The notes beneath the pieces were generated by a model, which searched no databases, was not told the origin of the DNA, and was given only the letters and a program-made list of their open reading frames with translations. Positions 51,601-59,767 of a stretch of 64,000 nt of DNA are shown here, piece after piece. Position 1 is the first letter of the stretch. Every line of letters begins with the position of its first letter. Both the position numbers and the translations under genes were made by a program. The DNA comes from CAVPHV01 sp963704825 (lineage in GTDB: Bacteria; Actinomycetota; Acidimicrobiia; Spongiisociales; UBA5794), in NCBI GenBank assembly GCA_963704825.1, contig CAVPHV010000006.1, positions 1 through 64,000 of the forward strand, in the 5' to 3' direction.

Positions 51601-51980
51601 CTGCCTTCGAGGTGGTCGCGAGCCTTGTCGGGGTCATCGACGGCGACGGCAAAGTGCAGGCCCTCAGGAGACGCATGGAGGAGATACATCGCCTCGATGT
51701 TGACGCCGGTGGCGGCGAGTGCTTCGGTCATCTGGGCCAAGGCACCTGGCTGGTCGTGGAGTACCGCGGAGACGATGCGCCGCTCCTCGAAGTGCAGGCC
51801 GGCGTCCTTGAGGACCCGCCGGGCGGTTTCGTCGTTGTTGACGACCAACTTCACGGACGCTTCGGGGCCTGAGGAGACGGCGGCCAGGGTTTCGATGTTG
51901 ACGCCGGCGGCACCTAGTTCCCTGGCCAGCGTTGCCAGTTGGCCCGGACGGTTCGCCATGTTTACGGAGAATTCGATCAT
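51597..51980 (-). CDS. Tandem ACT-domain protein
   Basis: A 127-residue protein with two ACT repeats: FSVNMANRPGQLATLARELGAAGVNIETLAA and HDQPGALAQMTEALAATGVNIEAMYLL in part. Stand-alone double ACT proteins bind amino acids and may regulate metabolism; the ligand is unknown. The 227 bases upstream (51981-52207) show no gene. Confidence 0.8.
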   Translation of the reverse strand: MIEFSVNMANRPGQLATLARELGAAGVNIETLAAVSSGPEASVKLVVNNDETARRVLKDAGLHFEERRIVSAVLHDQPGALAQMTEALAATGVNIEAMYLLHASPEGLHFAVAVDDPDKARDHLEGS

Positions 51981-52207
51981 GTCTCCAGCCTACGCCAGGA
52001 AGGGCGCGTCCGGCGAATGGAATCGGGTTGGGAGACGGGCGGGTGTCGGGGCGGGTGCACCCTGGCCACACACATCAAGCAGGGGAGCGACACAGCGGCG
52101 ACCATGCGTGCCCCATATGGCCCGACTTCTGGCCGCAGGAAGGTGTCGGAGATGGGCGGGTAGCCACGGCCCAGTCAGAACGTGGGTGAGTTGACTCAAA
52201 CGGACGG

Positions 52208-52444
52208 TCAGCCTCTACGGCGGGCTCGAACCCGGCGCCAGTGGAAGAAGTAGCCGCTCACACCACCGAGCAGGAACAGCAACAAAGCCCAGACCCACGT
52301 CGCCGTCGTGAAATCCCAGAAAAGGAACTGGACGGTTCCCGAGCCGGTGTTCTGCGCAACGAAGATCAGCGCAATCAACGCCGCACCTCCTCCGAGAATC
52401 GTTCCGACTCCGATGCCGCCCTTCTTCTCAGAACCGTCGGTCAC
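52208..52444 (-). CDS. LapA-domain (DUF1049) small membrane protein
   Basis: A 78-residue protein with two spans (GGAALIALIFVAQNTGSGTVQFLFW and VWALLLFLLGGVSGYFFHWRR in part), the DUF1049/LapA pattern with an N-terminal Gly-rich start and basic C-terminus. GTG 52444 has GGAGGAGGG upstream; longer upstream frames are not family-like. It is divergent from dnaE2. Confidence 0.75.
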   Translation of the reverse strand: MTDGSEKKGGIGVGTILGGGAALIALIFVAQNTGSGTVQFLFWDFTTATWVWALLLFLLGGVSGYFFHWRRVRARRRG

Positions 52445-52560
52445 AAGCCCTCCTCCGATGAATCCAGCCAGCCTACCCGAATCACCCAATCCGGTCCCGC
52501 TCGTATCCTCATGTATTGAATGGCCGCTACCGATGCTGGCTGTTGGCGCCATCCTTCCGC

Positions 52561-52591
52561 TTGTGTGAATCGAACATATGTTCGATATAGT
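52561..52591 (+). promoter_or_regulatory. LexA-controlled promoter of dnaE2
   Basis: TTGTGT (52561-52566), LexA box TCGAACATATGTTCGA (52570-52585), then TATAGT (52586-52591). The 16-bp box is identical to that of imuA-imuB. ATG 52601 follows the -10 by 9 bases, so the transcript is probably leaderless. Confidence 0.9.
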
Positions 52592-52600
52592 GTTTCCCAC

Positions 52601-55600
52601 ATGGTCCGCTACGCCGAGCTTCATTGCCACACCAATTTCAGCTTCCTCGATGGAGCGTCGCACCCTCATGCGCTGGTCGAGCAGGCGGCCGCGCTTGGCT
52701 ATGTCGCTCTCGGAGTGACCGATCACGATGGGTTCCGGGGGACGGTCAAGGTGCATCAGGCGGCCAAGGTCCTGGGGATGCCGGTGGTCTATGGGGCCGA
52801 AGTCGGGATGTCTCGTTCCGACGAGGATCGGCCTGCGGAGCCCACGTCGGTTGAGGCAGACAAGCCCGGTCCGGCGCCGACGCGGCGAGGGCGGATCCGT
52901 CGCATGCATGGGTCGAAACCCACCAGCCTGCCCATCCGTGACCACCTGGTGCTCCTGGCCCCGGATCCCACCGGGTACGCCGCCATCAGCCGTTTCGTGA
53001 CCCTCGGCCAATACCGAGGCAAGAAGGACGCTCCCCACTACGACTATGAAGACCTCGGCCGTGCCGCCGCCGACGGCAGGCTCGTCGCACTGACGGGGTG
53101 TCACCAGGGGGCGGTGCCTCGTGCCGCTGCCGCCGGCGATTTTGCCGCGGCCAAGGAAGCGGCGGCCCGGCTTCGCGAGCTGTTTCCGGATCGGCTATAT
53201 GTGGAACTCACCGATCACCGCATGCCGGAGGACGGGCCCCGCAACGACGTGCTCGCTGATGTCGCCGATGCCCTCGCCTTGCCAACCGTGGCATCGAACA
53301 ACGTGCACTACGCGGTTCGTTCCGATGCGGACCTTGCCGAAGCCCTCGCCGCCATCGGTGGGCGGCGCAGCCTCGACGTTGCCGACGGGTTCCGTCCGGC
53401 GACCGACGAGCGGTTTCTCAAGTCACCGACCGAGATGGCTGAGCGTTTTGCGCGCTATCCGGGGGCGGTGGCGCGCGCCGGGGAACTTGGTGCCTCGCTG
53501 GCCTTCGACCTCGACTTGCTTGCTCCCGAACTGCCGGACTTCCCCATGCCGGGAGCCTTCCGCAACGAGGATGAGTACCTCCGCTACCTGGTGATCGAGG
53601 GTGCCCGCGAGGTCTATCCCGGTCTGGGGACCGATGGGATCGAACCGAGAGCCCGAGCCCGGCTCGAGCACGAACTGACGGTGATCGAAGACCTCGGATT
53701 CGCCGGGTTCTTCCTCGTCGCCTGGGACATCGTCAAATTTGCCCGGTCGATCGACATCTACTGCCAGATTCGAGGCTCGGGGGCAGATTCCGCCGTGTGC
53801 CGCTGCATCGGGCTCACCAGGGTCGACCCGATTCGTTTGCAGCTTCCTTTCGAACGGTTCCTGTCATCGGAGCGGGGCCGCCCTCCTGATATCGACATCG
53901 ACTTCGAGGCGGAGCGGCGGGAAGAGGTCATCCAATACTGCTACCGACGCTACGGTCGGGAACGGGCGGCGATGGTGTCCAATGTCATCACCTACCGGGC
54001 CAAGTCCGTGCTCCAGGACGTCGGCAAGGTGTTCGGGCTCACTCAGGCGCAGGTGAACGCCCTCACGAAATACCTCGACTCTCGCAACCCCCAAGCGATT
54101 CGCACCTCGGTGGAACTCCCCGCCGGACTCACCTCCGAGCTCATCTACGACGTCTGTCAACGGCTCGATGGGTTCCCCCGCCACCTGGGGATTCACTCCG
54201 GAGGGATGGTGGTCGCCAAACGTCCGCTGTGGCAGATCGTCCCGCTCGAGTGGGGTCGGATGGAGGATCGCTCCGTGCTGCAATGGGACAAGGACGACTG
54301 CGCTGCGATGGGCATTGTCAAGTTCGACCTGCTTGCGCTCGGGGCGCTCAACGGGCTCCATCTTTCGGTCGACGCGATTCGGGAAGTCCATGGCATCGAC
54401 ATCGACTTGGCCACGATCCCGCAGGAACCGGTCATCTACGACATGCTCACCCGGGCCGACACCGTCGGGGTCTTCCAGGTGGAGTCCCGGGCGCAGATGG
54501 CGACGCTGCCCCGGATGAAGCCCAAGACGTTCTACGACCTGGCGGTCGAGGTGGCGCTGATTCGTCCCGGTCCCATCCAAGGTCATTCGGTGCATCCGTA
54601 CCTTCGCCGCCGTAACGGCGAAGAGCCGGTCCGCTATCCCCACCCGCTGACCGAGCCCATCCTGGAGAAGACTCTCGGCGTACCCATCTTCCAGGAGCAA
54701 CTCATGGAACTGGCGCGGATCTGCGCCGGGTTCACCGCCGGGCAGTCGGATCGTCTGCGGCAAGCCATGACTCACAAGCGCTCGGATGAGGCGATGGGGC
54801 TGCTGCGGGACGACGTGTTCGCCGGGATGCAGGCCAACGGAGTCACCGGCGCAGCTGCTGAGGAGATCTGGGAGAAGCTTCAGGGGTTTGCCTCGTTTGG
54901 CTTTCCGGAGTCTCACTCGGTCTCGTTCGCGTACATCGTGTACATGTCGTCGTGGCTCAAGTACCACTGGCCGACGGAGTTCTTCATGGGTCTGCTCAAT
55001 GCCCAGCCGATGGGGTTCTACTCGCCGAACTCGCTGGTGCAAGACGCCAGACACCACGGGGTGGTGGTGCTGCCTCCGGACATCAATCAGTCATGGTTCG
55101 ACTGCACGGTCGAGCCGCTCGCAGCGGAGGAAGACGACATCGCCGAATACTTGGGGATGCGCTGGCGGCGGGGACGCGGCGCCTTCGACGATCCGATGCG
55201 GACCCCGGCGGCGCTGCGGATCGGGTTGCGCTACGTGCGCAACCTCGGGGACGCTGAGATCACCAGGATCGAGGCAGCGCGGATGGTGTCCGGCCCCTTT
55301 GGTTCGGCCGAAGACCTCGCCCAGCGGACCGGCCTGCCGGTCGATGCGCTCGAGGCTCTGGCCGCAGGGGGAGCTTTGTTTCCGTTGGGGATCGGGCGAC
55401 GGGAAGGTATTTGGGCCGCCGGGGCCTTGGCCGGGATGGGGCCGGATCGGCTGCCGCTCGCTCCAGGGACGCAGGCTCCCGAGTTGCCGCCCATGGTTCG
55501 CTACGACGAGATGCAGGCCGACCTGTGGTCGACGGGGATTTCGGTGCAGCATCCCGTGTCGTTCCTGCGTGAACGCCTCGACGAGGCGGGCTGTTTGACG

Positions 55601-55903
55601 GTGACGGATGCCCTGAAGCAGCGCCACAACGGGGTGAGAGCGAAGGTCGGCGGCTTGATCACCCACCGGCAGCGCCCCAGCACAGCACGCGGGGTGCGCT
55701 TCCTCAACCTCGAAGACGAAACCGGACTGCTCAACGTGGTGGTGATGCCCCAAGTATGGGACGCCAACTACGAGGTGGCCCGCAAGGCAGTCGGCGTGGT
55801 CATCGAGGGCATCATCGAGTTTCGCGACGGCGTCACCAACCTGGTCGCCCACCGCTTCGAACACTGGCCCGTCACCGGCATCACCTCCCGCGACTTCCGC
55901 TGA
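52601..55903 (+). CDS. dnaE2: Error-prone DNA polymerase DnaE2
   Basis: DnaE2 is the C-family polymerase that, with ImuA' and ImuB, does SOS mutagenesis. The 1100-residue protein has an N-terminal PHP domain (AELHCHTNFSFLDGAS), the polymerase aspartates in RGRPPDIDIDFE near residue 429, the DnaE2-like SYCRIGSGADSAVC-equivalent region (CQIRGSGADSAVCRCIG), HHH motifs and an OB domain (GLITHRQRPSTARGVRFLNLED in part). ATG 52601 is the only sensible start. It is about 25-60 residues longer than many homologues because of an inserted charged loop near residue 75-105. Confidence 0.95.
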   Translation: MVRYAELHCHTNFSFLDGASHPHALVEQAAALGYVALGVTDHDGFRGTVKVHQAAKVLGMPVVYGAEVGMSRSDEDRPAEPTSVEADKPGPAPTRRGRIRRMHGSKPTSLPIRDHLVLLAPDPTGYAAISRFVTLGQYRGKKDAPHYDYEDLGRAAADGRLVALTGCHQGAVPRAAAAGDFAAAKEAAARLRELFPDRLYVELTDHRMPEDGPRNDVLADVADALALPTVASNNVHYAVRSDADLAEALAAIGGRRSLDVADGFRPATDERFLKSPTEMAERFARYPGAVARAGELGASLAFDLDLLAPELPDFPMPGAFRNEDEYLRYLVIEGAREVYPGLGTDGIEPRARARLEHELTVIEDLGFAGFFLVAWDIVKFARSIDIYCQIRGSGADSAVCRCIGLTRVDPIRLQLPFERFLSSERGRPPDIDIDFEAERREEVIQYCYRRYGRERAAMVSNVITYRAKSVLQDVGKVFGLTQAQVNALTKYLDSRNPQAIRTSVELPAGLTSELIYDVCQRLDGFPRHLGIHSGGMVVAKRPLWQIVPLEWGRMEDRSVLQWDKDDCAAMGIVKFDLLALGALNGLHLSVDAIREVHGIDIDLATIPQEPVIYDMLTRADTVGVFQVESRAQMATLPRMKPKTFYDLAVEVALIRPGPIQGHSVHPYLRRRNGEEPVRYPHPLTEPILEKTLGVPIFQEQLMELARICAGFTAGQSDRLRQAMTHKRSDEAMGLLRDDVFAGMQANGVTGAAAEEIWEKLQGFASFGFPESHSVSFAYIVYMSSWLKYHWPTEFFMGLLNAQPMGFYSPNSLVQDARHHGVVVLPPDINQSWFDCTVEPLAAEEDDIAEYLGMRWRRGRGAFDDPMRTPAALRIGLRYVRNLGDAEITRIEAARMVSGPFGSAEDLAQRTGLPVDALEALAAGGALFPLGIGRREGIWAAGALAGMGPDRLPLAPGTQAPELPPMVRYDEMQADLWSTGISVQHPVSFLRERLDEAGCLTVTDALKQRHNGVRAKVGGLITHRQRPSTARGVRFLNLEDETGLLNVVVMPQVWDANYEVARKAVGVVIEGIIEFRDGVTNLVAHRFEHWPVTGITSRDFR

Positions 55904-55904
55904 G

Positions 55905-55958
55905 AGGGTTTTGGCGGACATGAGCGCAACATGCTGCGCTCATGTCCGCCAAAACCCT
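55905..55958. repeat. 24-bp perfect palindrome between dnaE2 and ltaE
   Basis: The arm at 55905-55928 (AGGGTTTTGGCGGACATGAG followed by CGCA) is the exact reverse complement of 55935-55958, around the 6-base loop ACATGC. It begins 2 bases after the dnaE2 stop and overlaps the ltaE stop. There is no T-run outside the arms, so it is not a textbook intrinsic terminator, though a two-way transcription stop is the simplest role. Confidence 0.85.
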
Positions 55959-56994
55959 AGGAGGTGGCGATATCGGCGATCACGTCGAGGGCTTGATCGA
56001 TGTCGGTCTGGTCGACGTCGAGGTGGGTGACGACCCGAATAGTGTCGGCGCTCAGCGCCAACAACGCCACGCCGGAGTCGTTGCACCGGCTCGAGAATTC
56101 ATAGGCGGGCATTGTCTCGACCTTGAAGTAGAGGATGTTGGTGGCCGGGCCACTCCCGATGACGGACAGGCCGGGGATTTCAGCGATACCGCGCGCCAAT
56201 CGAGCCGCGTTGTCGTGATCCTCCACCAGCCGGGCCCGGTGCTCCTGCACCGCGTAGAGTGCACCGGCCGCCATCATGCCGGCCTGGCGGAACCCGCCGC
56301 CGAGCATCTGTTTGACGCGCCGTGCTGTGGCGATCTGTTCGGTCGACCCGGCTAGGGCGGACCCCATTGGGGCGCCAAGGCCTTTGGAGAAACACACGCT
56401 GACGGTGTCGAAACCGGCGGCGTACTCCGCCTCGGCGATCCCGGTGGCTGCCGCGGCGTTCCACAACCGGGCGCCGTCGAGGTGGGTGGCCAGACCGAGC
56501 TCGTGAGCCGCCGCAGTGACGTCGGTGATCTGTTCGAGCGGCCAGATGGTCCCGCCGGCCCCGTTGTGTGTGTTCTCGGCGGCGACCAAGGTGACCCGCT
56601 GAAAGAGTTGCTGGGGCATCAGTGGCGGGGGAGCGGGCGTACCCGCTCGTACCTGTTCGGCGGTGAAGGTCCCATCGGATCCGGCGAGCTGGTGGATGGT
56701 CAGCCCGGAGATCGCGTTGGCGGCGCCGAGTTCATGACTGTCGATGTGGGCACCTTCGGAGGCGAGCACGATGTCGCCCGGCGAGGTGTGGGTGCGCAGT
56801 GCAACTTGATTGGTCATCGTCCCGGTCGGCATGTAGATGGCCTCGTCCTTGCCGAGCAGGGCGGCGACGTGCTCCTCGAGGGCGAGAACGGTCGGGTCGT
56901 CGTGGTAGACGTCGTCGCCGACGGGTGCGTCGGCAATGGTGGCTCGCATCTCGGGGGTCGGCTGGGTCACGGTGTCGGAGCGGAGATCAATCAT
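55957..56994 (-). CDS. ltaE: Low-specificity L-threonine aldolase
   Basis: A fold-type I PLP enzyme cleaving threonine/allo-threonine to glycine and acetaldehyde. It begins IDLRSDTVTQPTPEM, has AENTHNGAGGTIWP, LDGARLWNAA with the PLP-binding Asp, and the Schiff-base Lys in VCFSKGLGAPMGS. ATG 56994 gives 345 residues. A TATTGT box 7 bases before the ATG suggests a leaderless transcript. Confidence 0.92.
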   Translation of the reverse strand: MIDLRSDTVTQPTPEMRATIADAPVGDDVYHDDPTVLALEEHVAALLGKDEAIYMPTGTMTNQVALRTHTSPGDIVLASEGAHIDSHELGAANAISGLTIHQLAGSDGTFTAEQVRAGTPAPPPLMPQQLFQRVTLVAAENTHNGAGGTIWPLEQITDVTAAAHELGLATHLDGARLWNAAAATGIAEAEYAAGFDTVSVCFSKGLGAPMGSALAGSTEQIATARRVKQMLGGGFRQAGMMAAGALYAVQEHRARLVEDHDNAARLARGIAEIPGLSVIGSGPATNILYFKVETMPAYEFSSRCNDSGVALLALSADTIRVVTHLDVDQTDIDQALDVIADIATS

Positions 56995-57001
56995 GGCCGC
57001 G

Positions 57002-57007
57002 ACAATA
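57002..57007 (-). promoter_or_regulatory. Candidate leaderless -10 element of ltaE
   Basis: TATTGT on the minus strand, 7 bases before ATG 56994; no Shine-Dalgarno sequence. Confidence 0.5.
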
Positions 57008-57031
57008 GCCCGGCGCACCGGCCCCCAAGCA

Positions 57032-57067
57032 GGCGACTCAGAGCAGTCGGGCGACTCAAAGCAGTCG
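57032..57067. repeat. 18-bp tandem duplication at the end of the acyl-CoA dehydrogenase gene
   Basis: Units 57032-57049 and 57050-57067 are identical at 17 of 18 positions (GGCGACTCAGAGCAGTCG versus GGCGACTCAAAGCAGTCG). The functional stop codon (57056-57058) lies in the gene-proximal copy. Confidence 0.8.
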
Positions 57068-58198
57068 CTTGGCGATGATCTCCTTCATCACCTCGGTGGT
57101 GCCGCCGCCGATCGACAGGATCCGGTTGTCGCGGTAGAGCCGCTCGACCAGGTATCCCCGCATGTAGCCGTAGCCGCCGAAGATCTGGACCGCTTCGTTC
57201 GTGACGAAGTCGCTCGCCTCGGTGGCGAACAGCTTGGCCATCGACACCTCCGTCACCTGGTCCTCGCCGGCGTTCATGCGAGCGGCGACCCGATACGTGT
57301 ACTCGCGGCTGATTTCGACCCGCGTTGCCATGTCAACGAGCTTGTGCCTCGTCACCTGGAACCCGGTCAGTGGTCTGCCGAACGCTTCACGTTCCGTGGC
57401 GTATGCGAGGCAGGCATTCAGCGCCAGTTCAGCGTTGATGTTGGCACCCACGGAGAGTTGGAGGCGCTCCTTTTGGAAGTTCTCCATGATGGCGTAGAAG
57501 CCCTCGTTCTCGTCACCGATCAGGTTGGCGGCCGGGACCCGGCAGTCGTCGAAGAAGAGTTCGGCCGTGTCCGACGCCCACCAGCCCATCTTGGCCAGTG
57601 GTCCCGACCTCGTGAACCCGGGCGTATCGGGGTCGATGACGAGCAAGCTGATTCCGTGGTGGCCCTCACCGCCGGTCCGCACCGCCACCGTGTATTGGTC
57701 GGCTCGTACCCCGCTGGTGATGAAGGTCTTCGAACCGTTGACGACGAACTCATCGCCGTCGCGCACTGCGGTGGTGCGCAGCGCGGCCACATCGGACCCA
57801 CCGCTGGGTTCGGTGACGGCCAGTGCCGCGATCTTGTGGCCTTTGAGCACGGGCGGCAGCATCCGGTCGCGTTGTTCCGGCGTTCCGAAGGCGACGATGG
57901 GGGGCAAGGCGATGTCATGTGACCCCAGGGAGGCGGCTAGGCCGCCCGATCCGGCGCGGGCGATCTCTTCCCAGGCGACGACCTTCATGAACAGGTCGCC
58001 CGGCGTGCCGCCGTACTCCTCGGGATACCCGATACCGAGGAGCCCGATGGCGGCTGCCTTGGCGTACAGGTCGCGGGGGAATTCGCCGGCTTCTTCCCAC
58101 TCACCGACATAGGGAATGATCTCGGCCGCTACCCACTCACAGGCAACCCGGCGGACCAGATCGTGGTCGGGTGTGAAGTACCGGTCGTACTCCGTCAT
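57056..58198 (-). CDS. Acyl-CoA dehydrogenase
   Basis: FAD-dependent enzyme of fatty acid or branched-chain CoA oxidation. The 380-residue protein shows GIGYPEEYGG, ALAVTEPSGGSDVAALRTTA, VNGSKTFITSG, ERLQLSVGANINAELAL and the C-terminal QIFGGYGYMRGYLVERLYRD. Substrate length is not predictable. ATG 58198 overlaps the sixA stop (ATGA), so the two are co-transcribed. Confidence 0.92.
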   Translation of the reverse strand: MTEYDRYFTPDHDLVRRVACEWVAAEIIPYVGEWEEAGEFPRDLYAKAAAIGLLGIGYPEEYGGTPGDLFMKVVAWEEIARAGSGGLAASLGSHDIALPPIVAFGTPEQRDRMLPPVLKGHKIAALAVTEPSGGSDVAALRTTAVRDGDEFVVNGSKTFITSGVRADQYTVAVRTGGEGHHGISLLVIDPDTPGFTRSGPLAKMGWWASDTAELFFDDCRVPAANLIGDENEGFYAIMENFQKERLQLSVGANINAELALNACLAYATEREAFGRPLTGFQVTRHKLVDMATRVEISREYTYRVAARMNAGEDQVTEVSMAKLFATEASDFVTNEAVQIFGGYGYMRGYLVERLYRDNRILSIGGGTTEVMKEIIAKRLL

Positions 58199-58713
58199 GG
58201 ACGGAGATCGAGGTCCCAGGCCCCATCGGTGAACAGACGCGGCTGGAGCACGTAGGCGATCTCGCCGTGCGCAGTCGTGACGTCGTTCCACGAGTCTATG
58301 GAGAGGTCGATGCCGACCGCCGTCGCCGTCTTCACCTGGACGCGGCCGCCGGTCAATTGGTAGACGAGCGTGCCCCAGGTGGGTTGGTGCCCGACCAGCA
58401 TGAGGCGGTCGATCTGCGGACCGGCGCGTCCGGCGACGGCCAGCGCCGCCTCTGCGGATGTCCCGTACAGGTCGTCGAAGAGTTCGATGGTGGTGTCCCA
58501 GCCGCCAGCCTCGGCAGCGAGTTCGACCGTGGTGCGGGCGCGCAACGCCGAGGAGCTGTAGACGAGGTCGGGGATCTGATCCATGTTGGCGAGGGCAACG
58601 CCCATGGTTCCGGCGGCGGCAACTCCGCGACGAGCCAGAGGGCGGTCGTGGTCGGATTCGAAGTCAGTGTCCCAATCCGACTTGGCGTGGCGCAAGACGA
58701 TCAATCGTTTCAT
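58195..58713 (-). CDS. sixA: SixA-type phosphohistidine phosphatase
   Basis: A 172-residue histidine-phosphatase-fold protein. The RHG motif is LRHAKSDWD near residue 7, the second His is in VGHQPTWGTLVY, with SSSALRARTTVELAAEA between. Family members act on phosphohistidine proteins. A TAGCGT box 6 bases before ATG overlaps the divergent promoter of the 58736 ORF. Confidence 0.87.
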   Translation of the reverse strand: MKRLIVLRHAKSDWDTDFESDHDRPLARRGVAAAGTMGVALANMDQIPDLVYSSSALRARTTVELAAEAGGWDTTIELFDDLYGTSAEAALAVAGRAGPQIDRLMLVGHQPTWGTLVYQLTGGRVQVKTATAVGIDLSIDSWNDVTTAHGEIAYVLQPRLFTDGAWDLDLRP

Positions 58714-58719
58714 AGGTCC

Positions 58720-58729
58720 ACGCTACCTT
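58720..58729. promoter_or_regulatory. Overlapping divergent leaderless -10 elements
   Basis: TAGCGT (minus, 58725-58720) is 6 bases before the sixA ATG, and TACCTT (plus, 58724-58729) is 6 bases before ATG 58736. The two share the central TA, so the genes should compete for polymerase. Confidence 0.5.
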
Positions 58730-58735
58730 GAGAGC

Positions 58736-58927
58736 ATGATCGAGTACACGTCGCACCTTGCTGGGATGGCGCCTTGTCAACTCGAAGGACCGTTCTTCCT
58801 CGCGTGGCGGGATCTGCCTTCACCGCAAATGTGTGACCCGGAGTTGCGCCCCTTCTACCGGCATCCTCGTTTGATGCCGGCCACCGGCGTCACGCTGCGC
58901 AACTACCGCCGGCAGTCCGGCGAGTGA
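58736..58927 (+). CDS. Small ORF, possible truncated GNAT N-terminus
   Basis: A 63-residue product beginning MIEYTSHLAGMAPCQLEGPFF and containing LPSP. This resembles the first 35 residues of a GNAT acetyltransferase subgroup (YTD...G...L.GFFVGWP.PPSP), after which similarity ends. No acetyl-CoA motif is present. It has its own candidate leaderless promoter and ends 3 bases before the convergent methyltransferase. Either a remnant or a short independent protein. Confidence 0.4.
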   Translation: MIEYTSHLAGMAPCQLEGPFFLAWRDLPSPQMCDPELRPFYRHPRLMPATGVTLRNYRRQSGE

Positions 58928-58930
58928 CGA

Positions 58931-59755
58931 CTACGGTGCGACGCCGAGTCCCAACAGGTGTGGGCTCATCCCGAGGAGGGAGGGTTCGGTCTCGACGCGG
59001 CGAATCACGTCGAGCAGTACGGCGCGAGAGTCGGGGTCGCTGAAGCGGTCGGCGAAGTCACGGGCGATCCATCCAATCCCCTCTACAGCTACGACGTCGA
59101 CGGCGTGGAAGCCCGCCGCTTCCAGCTCTGCAGCCAACTCGGTGGGGAGATGGAAGTAGGCGGTCGTGAAGTAGTTGGGATTCTCAGTCGGATTGATGTG
59201 CCTGCCATCGTTGAGATCGCCCGCCACGATGTCCATGAAACGGGGGTCGTCGATGAATCCGGCGTCGAGGGCATCGAGCACCGAAGCAAAGCGGGTGACG
59301 GCGGAGACCGCCACCACTCCGCCGGGCCGCAACAGGCGGCGCGCTTCGGTGAGGGCGGCGAGTCGTTCTTCAGGCTCTGGCAAGTGATACAGCGGCCCCA
59401 TCAGCAGTACTGCGTCTGCCGAGTCATCGTCCAACTCGATCCGGGCTGCGGCGCCGCACGTGGCCGACGCCAGCGAGACCCCGGCGGCTGTGGCCCGCCC
59501 AGTGGCCTGATCGATGTGGCGGGGTACCGGGTCGACCAGATGCACGTCGTAGCCGAGGCCGGCGAGCCACGTGGCATACACACCCGGGCCACCGCCGACA
59601 TCGACAATGCACCCGGGCGGACTCGGGATCACACGTTGCAGGATCTCTTGGGTGCGGATCAGTTCGAGCGCGCCGAAGTCTCTCGTGAGGCGGTCGGCTT
59701 CTTCGAATCGGCCGTAGTGGTCGACGATCTCGGGTCGGATCAGCGGTTCTTCCAT
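58931..59755 (-). CDS. Class I SAM-dependent methyltransferase
   Basis: A 274-residue protein with SAM-binding IVDVGGGPGVYATWLAGLGYDVHLVDPVP and LLMGPLYHLPEPEERLAALTEARRLLRPGG. The MGPLYHL phrase is shared with a subgroup of unknown function. TAGGGT lies 6 bases before ATG 59755, so it may be leaderless. It runs the same way as lysoplasmalogenase and the DUF1089-like gene upstream. Confidence 0.78.
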   Translation of the reverse strand: MEEPLIRPEIVDHYGRFEEADRLTRDFGALELIRTQEILQRVIPSPPGCIVDVGGGPGVYATWLAGLGYDVHLVDPVPRHIDQATGRATAAGVSLASATCGAAARIELDDDSADAVLLMGPLYHLPEPEERLAALTEARRLLRPGGVVAVSAVTRFASVLDALDAGFIDDPRFMDIVAGDLNDGRHINPTENPNYFTTAYFHLPTELAAELEAAGFHAVDVVAVEGIGWIARDFADRFSDPDSRAVLLDVIRRVETEPSLLGMSPHLLGLGVAP

Positions 59756-59761
59756 GCGTCA

Positions 59762-59767
59762 ACCCTA
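59762..59767 (-). promoter_or_regulatory. Candidate leaderless -10 element of the methyltransferase
   Basis: TAGGGT on the minus strand, 6 bases before ATG 59755. Confidence 0.4.
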
